A stretch of DNA of 64,000 bases from assembly GCF_036860695.1 (NCBI RefSeq), contig NZ_JAYKGJ010000002.1:440001-504000 (forward strand), read 5' to 3'. Positions 53,796 through 63,631 of this stretch are shown one piece after another; position 1 is the first letter of the stretch, and every line of letters begins with the position of its first letter. The stretch comes from Rosettibacter firmus (lineage in GTDB: Bacteria; Bacteroidota; Ignavibacteria; Ignavibacteriales; Melioribacteraceae). A model generated the notes under the pieces. That model made no database searches. It saw only the letters and a program-made list of their open reading frames with translations, and had not been told where the DNA came from. The translations under genes were made by a program, and so were the position numbers.

Positions 53796-53870
53796 ATGAA
53801 AATACTTGTAACAGGCGGGGCAGGATTTATAGGAAGTAATTTAATAGACCATTTACTGGATTTAGGATGA
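53796..53870 (+). pseudogene. N-terminal fragment of a nucleotide-sugar epimerase/dehydratase
   Basis: A 24-codon open frame reads KILVTGGAGFIGSNLIDHLL then DLG and a TGA stop. This is the canonical Rossmann start of GalE/RmlB/UDP-glucuronate epimerase-type SDR enzymes, but nothing downstream continues it in any frame. It marks the border of the polysaccharide cluster and is probably left from recombination that replaced genes here. Confidence 0.8.
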
Positions 53871-54063
53871 AAGATTGGCATACCTGGGTAAATTAAATTA
53901 ACAAAAATAATAATATAAATTATAAAAGTGCATTTTAATAATAACAAGTCAATTTTTTTAAGTAAATAGGCTAACAAAAAATAATTTAATATAACAAAAG
54001 ATAAAGTAAATTTCTTCAAGTGAATTATTCACGTAAATAATTTAAAATTGTTGGAGTCAAAAA

Positions 54064-55107
54064 ATGTTTTCCAATAAAATTTTACTGATAACTGGTGGAA
54101 CGGGATCATTCGGGAATGCAGTCTTAAGAAGATTTTTAAATACAGATATAAAAGAAATAAGAATTTTTAGCCGCGATGAAAAAAAGCAAGATGATATGAG
54201 ACAGTTTTATAAAAATAACAAGATTAAATATTTCGTTGGTGATGTAAGAGATAAAAGAGCAGTTGATGAAGCAATGAGAGGAGCGGATTATGTTTTTCAT
54301 GCAGCGGCTCTTAAACAGGTTCCCTCCTGTGAGTTTTTTCCTGTGCAAGCAGTTTATACAAATGTTATAGGTACGCAAAATGTATTAGATTCAGCAATAG
54401 AACATTTGGTAAAGAAAGTTGTTGTACTAAGCACAGACAAAGCTGTTTATCCAATAAATGCAATGGGAATGACTAAAGCACTTGCAGAAAAAGTTTTGGT
54501 TGCGAAGTCGAGGGAATTTGATAAAAATGGAAATAAGACATTAATAGTTGGAACTCGCTATGGAAACGTAATGGCTTCGAGAGGTTCTGTGATACCATTA
54601 TTCGTTGAACAGATAAAAGCAGGGAAACCAATAACAATTACTGAACCCCAAATGACTAGATTTATGATGACACTTGAAGAGGCTGTTGATTTAGTTTTAT
54701 TTGCTTTTGAAAATGGTAAACCAGGGGATATTTTTATACAAAAAGCACCTGCAGCTACAATTGAAACTATAGCTAAAGCTTTACTGGAACTATATAACGC
54801 TAAAAATGAGATTAAGATAATAGGTGTAAGACATGGTGAAAAGATTCATGAAACTCTCGTCAATAGAGAAGAGATGGCAAAGGCAGAGGATTTAGGTAAA
54901 TTTTTCAGAATACCTGCTGATGTACGCGATCTAAATTATAATAAATTTTTTACAGAAGGAGAAAATAAATTTAGATTTTCTGAAGATTATACTTCAAACA
55001 ATACATACAGACTAAATATTGAGGAAACTAAAGAACTATTAATGAAATTAAGATTTATTAAAGAAGATGTATTAGGTGAGAAATTAGAACCCATTTATGA
55101 GCCATAA
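54064..55107 (+). CDS. capE: UDP-N-acetylglucosamine 4,6-dehydratase/5-epimerase (CapE/WbjB/FnlA type)
   Basis: A 347-residue SDR that starts UDP-L-FucNAc synthesis by 4,6-dehydration and 5-epimerisation of UDP-GlcNAc. The Rossmann motif GGTGSFGNAVLRRF (10-23), SRDEKKQDDMR (about 36-46) and AALKQVPSCEFFP (about 81-93) define the CapE/FlaA1-like group. In the catalytic Tyr-x-x-x-Lys position the sequence is MGMTK, with Met in place of Tyr, a substitution typical of CapE/WbjB. CapF- and CapG-like genes follow in order, which supports this pathway rather than pseudaminic acid synthesis. Confidence 0.87.
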   Translation: MFSNKILLITGGTGSFGNAVLRRFLNTDIKEIRIFSRDEKKQDDMRQFYKNNKIKYFVGDVRDKRAVDEAMRGADYVFHAAALKQVPSCEFFPVQAVYTNVIGTQNVLDSAIEHLVKKVVVLSTDKAVYPINAMGMTKALAEKVLVAKSREFDKNGNKTLIVGTRYGNVMASRGSVIPLFVEQIKAGKPITITEPQMTRFMMTLEEAVDLVLFAFENGKPGDIFIQKAPAATIETIAKALLELYNAKNEIKIIGVRHGEKIHETLVNREEMAKAEDLGKFFRIPADVRDLNYNKFFTEGENKFRFSEDYTSNNTYRLNIEETKELLMKLRFIKEDVLGEKLEPIYEP

Positions 55108-55152
55108 TAGCTATTATTAGTTTTAGATGAAAAATAAAAACTTCTTACTTTT

Positions 55153-56277
55153 ATGATAAAAATTGGAATTACTGGCCAAAATGGATTTATAGGTAGTCAC
55201 CTGTATAATTACTTATCATTATTCAGAAATGAATATAAATTAATTCCTTTTGAAAATATCATTTTTAATGATGAGAATAAATTAATTGAATTTGTTTCAA
55301 ATTGCGATGTTATTATACACTTAGCTGCTCTCAATAGGCATCATAATGAAAATGAGATAATTAAAGTTAATATAGAACTGGTTGAAAAACTTATATCAGC
55401 AATTAGTAAAAGTAGTAGTAGGCCACATATTATTTTTTCATCATCAACGCAGGAAAAATTAGATAATCCTTATGGATTATCAAAAAAAATGGGGCGGAAA
55501 ATATTTATAGAATGGGCGAAAAAATTAGGGTATGGTTTTACTGGATTGGTTATTCCAAATGTATTTGGACCATTTGGGAAGCCATATTATAACTCTGTTG
55601 TGTCCACATTTTCGCATCAATTAATAGTTGGAGAAGAACCAAATATTATAAATGATAAAGAATTAAATTTAATTTATGTTCAGGAATTGTGTGATGAAAT
55701 CCATAAAGTCGTAATTAATTATAGAGATCAACTCATTGAAGAATATTACGTACCTTCTACTTATTCTTCAAAAGTGTCAAAAATATTGAAATTATTGGAA
55801 ATATATTATTATGACTATATAGAAAATAAAATTATACCAGAATTAATAAATCATTTTGATATTAATTTATTTAACACATTTAGAAGTTATATCAATTATT
55901 TAAATTTTTTCCCGGTATTTTATAAAACACATAGTGATGAAAGAGGAATCTTCAGTGAACTTGTTAAATCCAAAATAAAAGGGCAAATATCTTTTTCAAC
56001 AACCAAACCTGGTGTTACGAGAGGTAATCATTTTCATACAAGAAAAATAGAGAGGTTTTCCGTAATAAAGGGAAAAGCAAAAATCCAGATAAGAAAATAT
56101 AACACAAATGATATAATTGAATTTACTATTGAGAATGGTAATCCTGGTTTTGTTGATATGCCTATATGGTATACTCATAATTTGATTAATATTGGTGAAG
56201 AAGAATTATATACAGTATTTTGGATTAATGAATTTTATAATGTAACAGATCCTGATACTTATTTTGAACCAGTTTAA
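55153..56277 (+). CDS. capF: Bifunctional SDR-cupin reductase (CapF/WbjC/FnlB type)
   Basis: A 374-residue two-domain enzyme for the second step of UDP-L-FucNAc synthesis (C3 epimerisation and C4 reduction giving UDP-2-acetamido-2,6-dideoxy-L-talose). The N-terminal SDR domain has GITGQNGFIGSHLYNYL (4-20), HLAALNRH, and Tyr/Lys in NPYGLSKKMG. The C-terminal cupin (about 255-374) has GNHFHTRKIERFSVIKGK, supplying metal-binding His/His/Glu residues, and MPIWYTHNLINIG. The domain order is that of CapF. It follows capE by 45 bases. Confidence 0.9.
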   Translation: MIKIGITGQNGFIGSHLYNYLSLFRNEYKLIPFENIIFNDENKLIEFVSNCDVIIHLAALNRHHNENEIIKVNIELVEKLISAISKSSSRPHIIFSSSTQEKLDNPYGLSKKMGRKIFIEWAKKLGYGFTGLVIPNVFGPFGKPYYNSVVSTFSHQLIVGEEPNIINDKELNLIYVQELCDEIHKVVINYRDQLIEEYYVPSTYSSKVSKILKLLEIYYYDYIENKIIPELINHFDINLFNTFRSYINYLNFFPVFYKTHSDERGIFSELVKSKIKGQISFSTTKPGVTRGNHFHTRKIERFSVIKGKAKIQIRKYNTNDIIEFTIENGNPGFVDMPIWYTHNLINIGEEELYTVFWINEFYNVTDPDTYFEPV

Positions 56278-56306
56278 AAAATTAATTTAAAAAAATTGGT
56301 TATTTA

Positions 56307-57449
56307 ATGTTAATAAAAGAGAAAAGTAAATTAAAAGTAATGACAGTCGTCGGTACTAGACCTGAGGTTATAAGACTTTCACGAGTTATAGCACTTTTAG
56401 ATGAAACTGTAAATCACATTCTTGTTCATACTGGGCAAAATTATGATTATGAATTGAATGAAATATTCTTTCGTGAACTTGAAATAAGAAAACCAGATTA
56501 TTTTATGAACGCTGATGTGAGCTCTTTAGGTGCTACAATAGGTGATATTTTTAAAAAAAGTGAAGAAATCCTGAAAAAAGAGAAGCCGGATGCATTACTT
56601 GTCCTTGGGGATACAAATTCTTGTCTATCTGCATATATGGCAAAAAGGATGCATATACCAATTTATCACATGGAAGCTGGTAATAGATGTTTTGATTTTA
56701 ATGTTCCAGAGGAGATTAATAGAAGAATCATTGACCACATTGCAGATTTTAATTTAGTCTATACCGAGCATGCACGTAGACACCTTTTAAGTGAGGGTTT
56801 ACCTCATAGGAGAATTTATTTAACTGGATCTCCGTTAAATGAAGTATTAAAATATTATTTACCAAAAATTGAAATGTCCGATGTATTAGATAGGCTAAAT
56901 TTAAAAGAAAAGGAATATTTTCTTGTGAGTATTCATAGGGAAGAAAATGTTGATAATAAAGATAATCTTATTATATTACTCAACACATTAAATAAAATTA
57001 CCTATTTGTTCGAAAGAAAAGTGATTGTATCAACCCATCCAAGAACAAGAAAAAGAATAGAAGCTTTGAATAATATAAAAATTGATTCGAAAATTGAATT
57101 CCTTAAACCCTTTGGATTTTTTGATTATGTTAAACTTCAAAAAAATGCTTTATGTGTTATATCGGATAGCGGTACAATAAATGAAGAATCTTCAATACTA
57201 GATTTTCCTGCAATAACTGTTAGAAATTCTATGGAAAGACCGGAAGGATTAGATACAGGTTCAATTATACTTACAGGATTAAATGAAGATAATATAATAG
57301 ATTCAATTAAGCTTGTTTTATATGAAAAAAATAGAGGCTTTAAAAAAGAATTTACAAATGATTATAAAGTTGAAAATACTTCATTAAGAGTGGCTAAACT
57401 TATTATAGGAACGGCAAAATTAAGTAATAAGTGGAATTCGATTAATTAA
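56307..57449 (+). CDS. capG: UDP-N-acetylglucosamine 2-epimerase family (CapG/WbjD/FnlC type)
   Basis: A 380-residue non-hydrolysing sugar 2-epimerase of the WecB fold, expected to form UDP-L-FucNAc from the CapF product. Motifs: KVMTVVGTRPEVIRLSRVI (about 10-28), VHTGQNYD, LVLGDTNSCLSAY (about 97-109), HMEAGNRCFDFNVPEEINR (about 119-137), VSIHREENVD and ISDSGTINEESS (about 288-299). WecB would be an alternative by fold alone, but CapE-CapF-CapG order and the altered GNRCFD block favour CapG. Confidence 0.88.
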   Translation: MLIKEKSKLKVMTVVGTRPEVIRLSRVIALLDETVNHILVHTGQNYDYELNEIFFRELEIRKPDYFMNADVSSLGATIGDIFKKSEEILKKEKPDALLVLGDTNSCLSAYMAKRMHIPIYHMEAGNRCFDFNVPEEINRRIIDHIADFNLVYTEHARRHLLSEGLPHRRIYLTGSPLNEVLKYYLPKIEMSDVLDRLNLKEKEYFLVSIHREENVDNKDNLIILLNTLNKITYLFERKVIVSTHPRTRKRIEALNNIKIDSKIEFLKPFGFFDYVKLQKNALCVISDSGTINEESSILDFPAITVRNSMERPEGLDTGSIILTGLNEDNIIDSIKLVLYEKNRGFKKEFTNDYKVENTSLRVAKLIIGTAKLSNKWNSIN

Positions 57450-57531
57450 GAGTATAAAGCGAGCATAAATATGTTAAAGTATATTAAATTTCTTTGTATA
57501 TAAGAAGCGTATGTATGTGGGAATTTTTTTA

Positions 57532-57549
57532 CCTTAAATCCGAAATAGG
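57532..57549 (+). repeat. Left terminal inverted repeat of the IS1380 element
   Basis: The 18-bp end pairs with 59140-59157 with one mismatch. Confidence 0.8.
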
Positions 57550-57599
57550 GGGACAAAAACCAAATAATAATGACGTCTATTATAGAATTTTTTTTCTAT

Positions 57600-57628
57600 A
57601 AATTTTTCACCTAATAGGTGAAAAATTT
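57600..57628. other. Perfect palindrome inside the IS left end
   Basis: A 14-bp perfect inverted repeat with a one-base centre, just upstream of the transposase remnant. It could form a hairpin that shields the transposase start from incoming transcription, or be a terminator for capG (A- and T-rich ends on both sides). Confidence 0.6.
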
Positions 57629-57646
57629 TAAATTGCCAAAAAAAGG

Positions 57647-58896
57647 ATGTCAATGAAGCCAATAGAACCTATAAAAATACAACGTAGTGAAGAACGACTG
57701 AGTAACAGAATTGGTTTACCAATAATAGAAGAGTTAGTAAGAAGAGTTAAGATACGAGAAGAGATCGATAAAAGATTTCCCAAACCTGGTAGCAATCGAG
57801 GGATAAGGAGTAGTAATTATGTGATGACACTTGTATATATATTTTATAGATGGAGCAATTCACTTGGAAGATGTAAATCATCTTCATAGCGTAGAAGCAT
57901 TTCAAGAGTTTTTAAGGGATATGAAATTACCTACCAGTGATGCCATAGAGGATTAGTTAATGAGAGTTAGAAGTAAATACACAGAGGGGGCATTGTGGGA
58001 AATGAATAAATTGCTTTTTAGATTGATTGAAAATCCTGGCAAGATATTGGATATAGACACAAACATAATTGAAGCAGACAAAGGAGATGCAGAGTGGAGT
58101 TATAAAAAGGTTTGAGGTTATCAGCCATTGATTGGGATAATGAGTGAGAGTGGAATGGTAGTAAATAGTGATTTTCGTCAAGGAAATATTTAACCACAAT
58201 CAGGACTGGTTGAGTTTATAGAGAAGTGCAGAAGGGTAAATACAAAGATAAAGTATTTTAGAATAGATTTGGCACGATGGAATAAAAAACTTGTAGATTA
58301 CGCAATTGAGGAAGGACTTTATTTTACAATTACATCAGATCAGACAATGTCGGTTTTGGAAGCTGTAAGATCAATTCCTGAAATAAGTTGGGAGAAAGCC
58401 TTAGATGAATATGGAATAAGAGAAGGATACGAAGTAGGGGAGACAGAATATTATTTTGGTAATAAAAAAAGGAAGTTGAGACTTGTAGTAAAGCGAAAGT
58501 TTCGTGGAGCGCAAATGAATTTGTTTGATAATTATCATTATTGGGTAATAGGGACAAAACTTACCAAAAGATAAATATACATCGTATGAAGTAATAAAAT
58601 TTCATCAGAAGCGTGGAGGTATGGAGAAAAGGATAGGTGAACTTAAGCATCAAATTAATTTAGACCATTTGCCCTGCGGACAATTTAATACCAATATTTT
58701 GTATTTCACAATTGGTCTTATGGCATATAACATAATCGAGTTATTGAAGATATTTGCATTGCCGCCTGAATTTAGAAGTAAGACAATAAGATCCATAAGA
58801 TATCAACTAATAAAATTGACTGGGAAATTAGTTTTACAAGCAAGATACATTATACTCAGAATATCAGCACCTTTAAGAAACATCAAAATATTCTAA
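57647..58896 (+). pseudogene. IS1380-family transposase, disrupted
   Basis: The reading frame starts SMKPIEPIKIQRSEERLSNR and continues over two frameshifts (near 57848 and 58565) and three in-frame stops: TAG at 57954, TGA at 58113 (expected Arg) and TAA at 58191. Conserved IS1380 blocks survive in pieces: DGAIHLEDVNHLHSVEAF after the first shift, IDTNIIEADKGDAEWSY (catalytic Asp region), ITSDQTMSVLEAVRSIPE, and RIGELKHQINLDHLPCGQFN near the end. The protein cannot be made at full length. Confidence 0.9.
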
Positions 58897-59318
58897 AATG
58901 CATATCTAAGAGTTTGATTATCACCTCTGTTATTTTATTAGCCTGAGAACAAATAAACAATAATATTTTTCCTATTAAAAGAACAAATAATGGATAATTA
59001 TAAATATTTCACAAAAAATCATTTTAGTTATAACAGAAAAATCTAAAAATACAAGGAATAAAAACTCACATAGTCGATAGAAAATTAATTTTATAACATC
59101 TCATCTATATTTTTGGACACAAATCCCCTTTCTTGTGTTCCTATATCGGATTTAAGGGATTAATAAAAAGTTTTAGTCCTATTTACAATACTTAGTTTTA
59201 TGATTAAAATTGTTAGTATAATTTTTAATTGAATTAAAATAATATAAAAAAATAAGAAGGTAATAATTCATACATTAAAATATAAAAAAAAATTCAAAAT
59301 TATGGTAATATAGCAATT
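58897..59318. other. Gene-free stretch around the IS right end
   Basis: The segment contains the IS 3' end (to 59157) and about 160 bp of AT-rich DNA before the flippase. I see no gene or clear promoter in it. Confidence 0.6.
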
Positions 59319-60740
59319 GTGAAAATAAACTTATTAACATATCTAGTAAAAAGTCATCTGTTAAAGGTTATTACTAAATTTATACATAGTAATTCTAAAT
59401 TTAAAAATTTTTTTTATTTGTATTTACATAAATACAATACATCCCATCCAAGAACTAAACTACTCGTAAAAAATATACTTGCAGGTTTGTTTATAAAAGG
59501 AGGTGTAGTTATATGTACACTTTTATTAGTACCATTAACTATAGATTTTGTGGACGTAAAACAATATGGAATATGGTTAACATTGAGTTCAATAATTGGT
59601 TGGGCGAGTTTATTTGATGTAGGTTTAGGTCACGGTTTACGCAACAAATTCGCCGAAGCAATCGCATTAAATGAGTTAGAAAGAGCTAAACACTACGTTA
59701 GTAGTGCTTATTTTACTCTAGCAATTATAATTATATTATTGTCTTTAATATATAAAATTTTAGAACCCTTCATAAATTGGGCCGTAATTTTAGCCGCTCC
59801 ACAAGATACAGCATATAATCTTTCTATTGTAGCCTCTATTGTCGTATATACTTTTTTATTTCAACTATTATTAAAACTAATTAATAGCCTTTTGATGGCT
59901 AGCCAGTTAAATGCTATTGCTTCATTTATTTCTTTGATTAGCAACTTATTCAGTTTAGTCTTTATATTTATTGCAAAAAAGACTTTAACTGGGAATCTTG
60001 TTATTTTGTCTTTTATTTATAGCATTGTACCAACAATCGTATTACTCTTTTATAACATATATTTTTTTAATACAATTTATAAAAAATTTAAACCTAAATT
60101 TAGTTATGTTAGAATTTCTGATATTAAATCACTTTTTGGATTAGGTTCACTTTTTTTTATTATTCAAATTGCTGTTATAATTCAATTCCAAACAGCAAAT
60201 ATTTTAATAGCGCATTGGTTTAGTGCAGAAGATGTTGCTGTTTATAATATTTGTTATAAATATTTTTCCATTATTTCGATGTCGTTTTCTTTAATAATAG
60301 CACCTTACTGGTCTGCATTTACTGAAGCATATTCAAAAAATGAAATAACTTGGATAAAAAAAGTTATAAATAAAACAATAAAACTTTGGTTATTGTTCTC
60401 TTTTGTAGGTTTTATTTTATTAATATTATCACCAATTGGATTTAGAATATGGATTGGATCTAGAATTGAAATACCCTATTGTCTTTCATTTTTAATGCTT
60501 ATTTATGTCCTTTTATTATGTTTTGGTAGTATTTTTGTTATGTTTATAAATGGTATAGGAAAAATTAATGTACAAACAATATCATCATTAATTAGCCCTT
60601 TAATTTTTATAATTTTAGCATATTTATTTATAAAAATATTATCATTTGGGTTATCTGGTATTGTGTTAGCAATTATTATTTCAAATTTTTATGGGCCGAT
60701 TATTGCACCTATTCAATATCTTAAATTTATAAAAAGATGA
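59319..60740 (+). CDS. Wzx-type polysaccharide flippase (MOP superfamily)
   Basis: A 473-residue inner-membrane protein with about 12-14 hydrophobic helices, expected to flip lipid-linked glycan repeat units across the inner membrane. The opening LLVKNILAGLFIKGGVVICTLLLVPLTID (split over about 48-76) and YGIWLTLSSIIGWASLFDVG (about 83-102) are typical of the polysaccharide biosynthesis/MATE-like group. The start codon is GTG, giving a long hydrophilic N-terminus of about 45 residues. The stop overlaps the next start by four bases (ATGA), showing coupling to the glycosyltransferase. Confidence 0.87.
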   Translation: MKINLLTYLVKSHLLKVITKFIHSNSKFKNFFYLYLHKYNTSHPRTKLLVKNILAGLFIKGGVVICTLLLVPLTIDFVDVKQYGIWLTLSSIIGWASLFDVGLGHGLRNKFAEAIALNELERAKHYVSSAYFTLAIIIILLSLIYKILEPFINWAVILAAPQDTAYNLSIVASIVVYTFLFQLLLKLINSLLMASQLNAIASFISLISNLFSLVFIFIAKKTLTGNLVILSFIYSIVPTIVLLFYNIYFFNTIYKKFKPKFSYVRISDIKSLFGLGSLFFIIQIAVIIQFQTANILIAHWFSAEDVAVYNICYKYFSIISMSFSLIIAPYWSAFTEAYSKNEITWIKKVINKTIKLWLLFSFVGFILLILSPIGFRIWIGSRIEIPYCLSFLMLIYVLLLCFGSIFVMFINGIGKINVQTISSLISPLIFIILAYLFIKILSFGLSGIVLAIIISNFYGPIIAPIQYLKFIKR

Positions 60741-61966
60741 GAGTTCTTTGGTTTACAAACACACCATGTAATGCTGATGAATATTTCAAAAACGAATTAA
60801 AAGGAAGTGGAGGGTGGCTAAAAGCTCTTGACCAAGAAATTCAAAAGTCTTTAGAACTTTATATTGCTTTTTATTATAAGACTAAACATTTACCATTTAA
60901 ATATCAGAATACTAATTATATTCCAATACACATAAACGAGAGCTTAATTAAAAGATTTATTAGAAAATATTTTAATAAAATAATATTGAATGAACATTTA
61001 AATATTTACATAAACATTATTAACACAATAAAACCAGATATTATTCATATTCATGGAACCGAAAATCCATTTGCATGTATAGTTCCATATGTACAAATAC
61101 CAGTTGTTATATCAATTCAAGGGAATGTAACAATATATTATCACAAATATTTCTCTGGTATAGAAAGACATTATTTAAATATTAATATTTTAAATGAACA
61201 TAAAATGAATTATTATAAATTTAAAAAAATGGCAAAAAGAGAAATAAATAATTTACAGCATTGTAAGTATATCATTGGTAGGACAGATTGGGATAGAAGA
61301 ATATCTAGAATTTTCGCGCCCAAAAGTAAATATTACCATTGTGATGAGATATTAAGGGATGTATTTTATAATACAAAATGGAACCCACCATATAATAAGA
61401 GATTTAGAATTATTACTACTACCACCCCTGTATTTTATAAAGGTTTAGAGACGATATTTGAAACTATGTATGAGCTTGGGAAATTAGGATTAGATATTGA
61501 GTGGTTAATTGCTGGTATAGAATTAAATAATAGTATTTTAAAAGTTATAAAAAGGAAACTGAGAGATAAGTACACATTAAAAAATATAATATTTTTGGGA
61601 AAACTTAATGATAAAGAATTGGTTAAGAATTTACTTGAAGCTGATTTATACGTCATGCCTTCACATATTGAAAATAGCCCTAACAATTTATGTGAGGCAA
61701 TGATACTTGGGTTACCCTGCATCTCCACATTTGTAGGAGGAACTGGTTCAATTGTGAACAATAATGAGGATGGAATTTTAGTACAAGATGGGGATCCTTG
61801 GGCTTTAGCAGGTGCAATTTTAGAGATTATAAAAAATAGAGGTAGAGCTATTGATTTGGGGTCCAATGCTAGACAAAGAGCACTGATTAGACATGATAAA
61901 ACTAAAATTGTAAATGAATTAATAAATATATATAATGATATTATAATATCCGAAAAATTGACATGA
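60737..61966 (+). CDS. GT4-type glycosyltransferase
   Basis: A 409-residue GT-B transferase. The N-terminal VLWFTNTPCNADEYFKNELKG region and GGWLKALDQEI mark the acceptor domain. TDWDRRISRIFAPKSKYYHC (about 179-198) is characteristic of a group of capsule transferases. MPSHIENSPNNLCEAMILGLP (about 307-327) gives the E-x7-E donor site, followed by STFVGGTGSI. It is translationally coupled to the flippase and probably assembles the repeat unit containing FucNAc (inference). Confidence 0.87.
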   Translation: MRVLWFTNTPCNADEYFKNELKGSGGWLKALDQEIQKSLELYIAFYYKTKHLPFKYQNTNYIPIHINESLIKRFIRKYFNKIILNEHLNIYINIINTIKPDIIHIHGTENPFACIVPYVQIPVVISIQGNVTIYYHKYFSGIERHYLNINILNEHKMNYYKFKKMAKREINNLQHCKYIIGRTDWDRRISRIFAPKSKYYHCDEILRDVFYNTKWNPPYNKRFRIITTTTPVFYKGLETIFETMYELGKLGLDIEWLIAGIELNNSILKVIKRKLRDKYTLKNIIFLGKLNDKELVKNLLEADLYVMPSHIENSPNNLCEAMILGLPCISTFVGGTGSIVNNNEDGILVQDGDPWALAGAILEIIKNRGRAIDLGSNARQRALIRHDKTKIVNELINIYNDIIISEKLT

Positions 61967-62384
61967 CCTAATAAAATTTTATAATTGTTTTTTTCAAACA
62001 AAATAGCATTATAAAAATATTTATGTGTTTACTCATTGGATAAATAAAAATAATTACGCGCTAATAAAATATTAGTTAACTAAATAATAAGCATTCAATA
62101 AATAAAGAACTATTGTATAAACAAATTAATTGAGAAAGATTTATAATATTTATTATATCAATAAAATTTAAACATCATCTTATTTAATTAAAGTATTATT
62201 TGAATATAACTAAATCTGATGCCGTTTAGATTATAGCTTATAAAATAGATTTTGTTGAATTTTATGTGATATTATAATTTATGTCTCAATATTTTAGGTA
62301 GCATATTGTTTTAATCTATTTTAATTATCGTTTTTTATATCTTTTTAATCATATTTTATTATAATATTTACTAAAAAAATATAA
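61967..62384. other. Gene-free AT-rich spacer
   Basis: About 420 bp of very AT-rich DNA between the glycosyltransferase and the polymerase gene. I see no open frame of note, strong hairpin or repeat; the boundary with the polymerase may carry its promoter. Confidence 0.5.
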
Positions 62385-63623
62385 ATGAAAAAAAATAATT
62401 ACACTTATGAAAATAAAATGTCTTATAAATTTTATAATTATACTTTAGTTTTATATATGCTTTTATTATCAGGTAATCCATTTTTTAATCAAAATATTGA
62501 TTTATTTGGTTCATTTACACTTATATTTTTCATTCCTATATTTTTAAGAAATCCAAAAATTTATTTTAATAAAACTTTTTTACTTTCTCTATTATTCTTT
62601 GTTGGCTTTGAAGTGTTTCATTCTATAATTTTTAGCCTTGATTATTCTAAAACAATTATAAAAATTGCATTATTATATATTTATGGGTACTCTATAATTA
62701 TTTATATAGGAAAAAGTTATATTAATATATATGTAAAATCAATGACAATAATAGCATTGGTTAGTTTTATTTTTTATGCCATAAATTTTATTCATACAAT
62801 AATTCATCCACTTTACAATTTAGCCGATAATTTATTCCCTTTAAAAGGTGATTATCAAAATTATAAAACCCCTACATTATTAATTTATACTTTTGATCCT
62901 AATTATATAATGGGACAAACACAATTTCCTAGGAATGCTGGAATATTTTGGGAAGCTGGAGCTTTTGGTTCTTTTTTAGTTATTGCTTACTTTTTATATT
63001 TATTAGAGATTAAACCCGGTAGTATAAGAGGTTTATTTGATAGAACATCTAAAATTCTAATACTGGCAATAATAACCACTTTTTCAACAACTTGTTTTGT
63101 TGCATTATTTTTCGTATTAATATTATTTTCTTTCAAAATGAAAGGTTTTTATAAGGTCTTTGTTTCTATCTTTTTTATTTTATTAGGATATTATTTATTT
63201 ATTAATCTTCAATTTCTAAAACCCAAAATAGAACAACAATTTACAGAAGCATATATTTCGGCAAATAGATTTGGGGCTCTGTTATTAGATTTGAAAGATA
63301 TTAAAGAGAGACCATTAACTGGTTGGAGTCGAAGAACAGAGGTCTTATTCGGAAATGATTTAATTTCTTCACACAGACCTAATGGAATAACGAATTTATT
63401 AAGGTCATATGGTTTTATTTATACATTTTTATATTGGTTTTTGATATATAAATCATTTGAAAAAATTACAACAAAATATAATTTATCACGAATTTATGCT
63501 ATTGCTGGTTTAACTACTATTCTAATTCTTGCATTTTCTCAATTACTATTTGAAAAAGTATTTTTTAGATCGATTATTTATCTTGGCCTAAATTATACTT
63601 CTTATTATATGAATCGAAAATAA
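62385..63623 (+). CDS. O-antigen polymerase/ligase family protein (Wzy/WaaL-like)
   Basis: A 412-residue inner-membrane protein with roughly 10-12 helices and one long periplasmic loop (about 140-195) containing QTQFPRNAGIFWEAGAFGSF. That F-R/Q-R-x-x-G-x-F-x-E-x-x-x-x-G pattern is the Wzy_C/O-antigen ligase loop signature. DIKERPLTGWSRRTEVLFGN (about 304-323) is a second, later periplasmic loop seen in polymerases. In a cluster with a flippase it most likely polymerises repeat units; a ligase role cannot be excluded. Confidence 0.82.
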   Translation: MKKNNYTYENKMSYKFYNYTLVLYMLLLSGNPFFNQNIDLFGSFTLIFFIPIFLRNPKIYFNKTFLLSLLFFVGFEVFHSIIFSLDYSKTIIKIALLYIYGYSIIIYIGKSYINIYVKSMTIIALVSFIFYAINFIHTIIHPLYNLADNLFPLKGDYQNYKTPTLLIYTFDPNYIMGQTQFPRNAGIFWEAGAFGSFLVIAYFLYLLEIKPGSIRGLFDRTSKILILAIITTFSTTCFVALFFVLILFSFKMKGFYKVFVSIFFILLGYYLFINLQFLKPKIEQQFTEAYISANRFGALLLDLKDIKERPLTGWSRRTEVLFGNDLISSHRPNGITNLLRSYGFIYTFLYWFLIYKSFEKITTKYNLSRIYAIAGLTTILILAFSQLLFEKVFFRSIIYLGLNYTSYYMNRK

Positions 63624-63631
63624 AAATAGAT

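Larger units (their letters stand above)
57532..59157 (+). mobile_element. IS1380-family insertion sequence (inactive)
   Basis: A 1,626-bp element with terminal inverted repeats: left ccttaaatccgaaatagg at 57532-57549 and right complement at 59140-59157, with one mismatch in 18. It carries a broken IS1380-type transposase. I do not see a convincing 4-bp target duplication (ttta on the left, gatt on the right), so the flanks may have changed. It interrupts the polysaccharide cluster between capG and the flippase. Confidence 0.85.

Noticed and set aside
61435-62001. Minus-strand frame of 188 codons
   Set aside because: It lies almost wholly antisense to a well-supported glycosyltransferase and shows no family motif or start signal.
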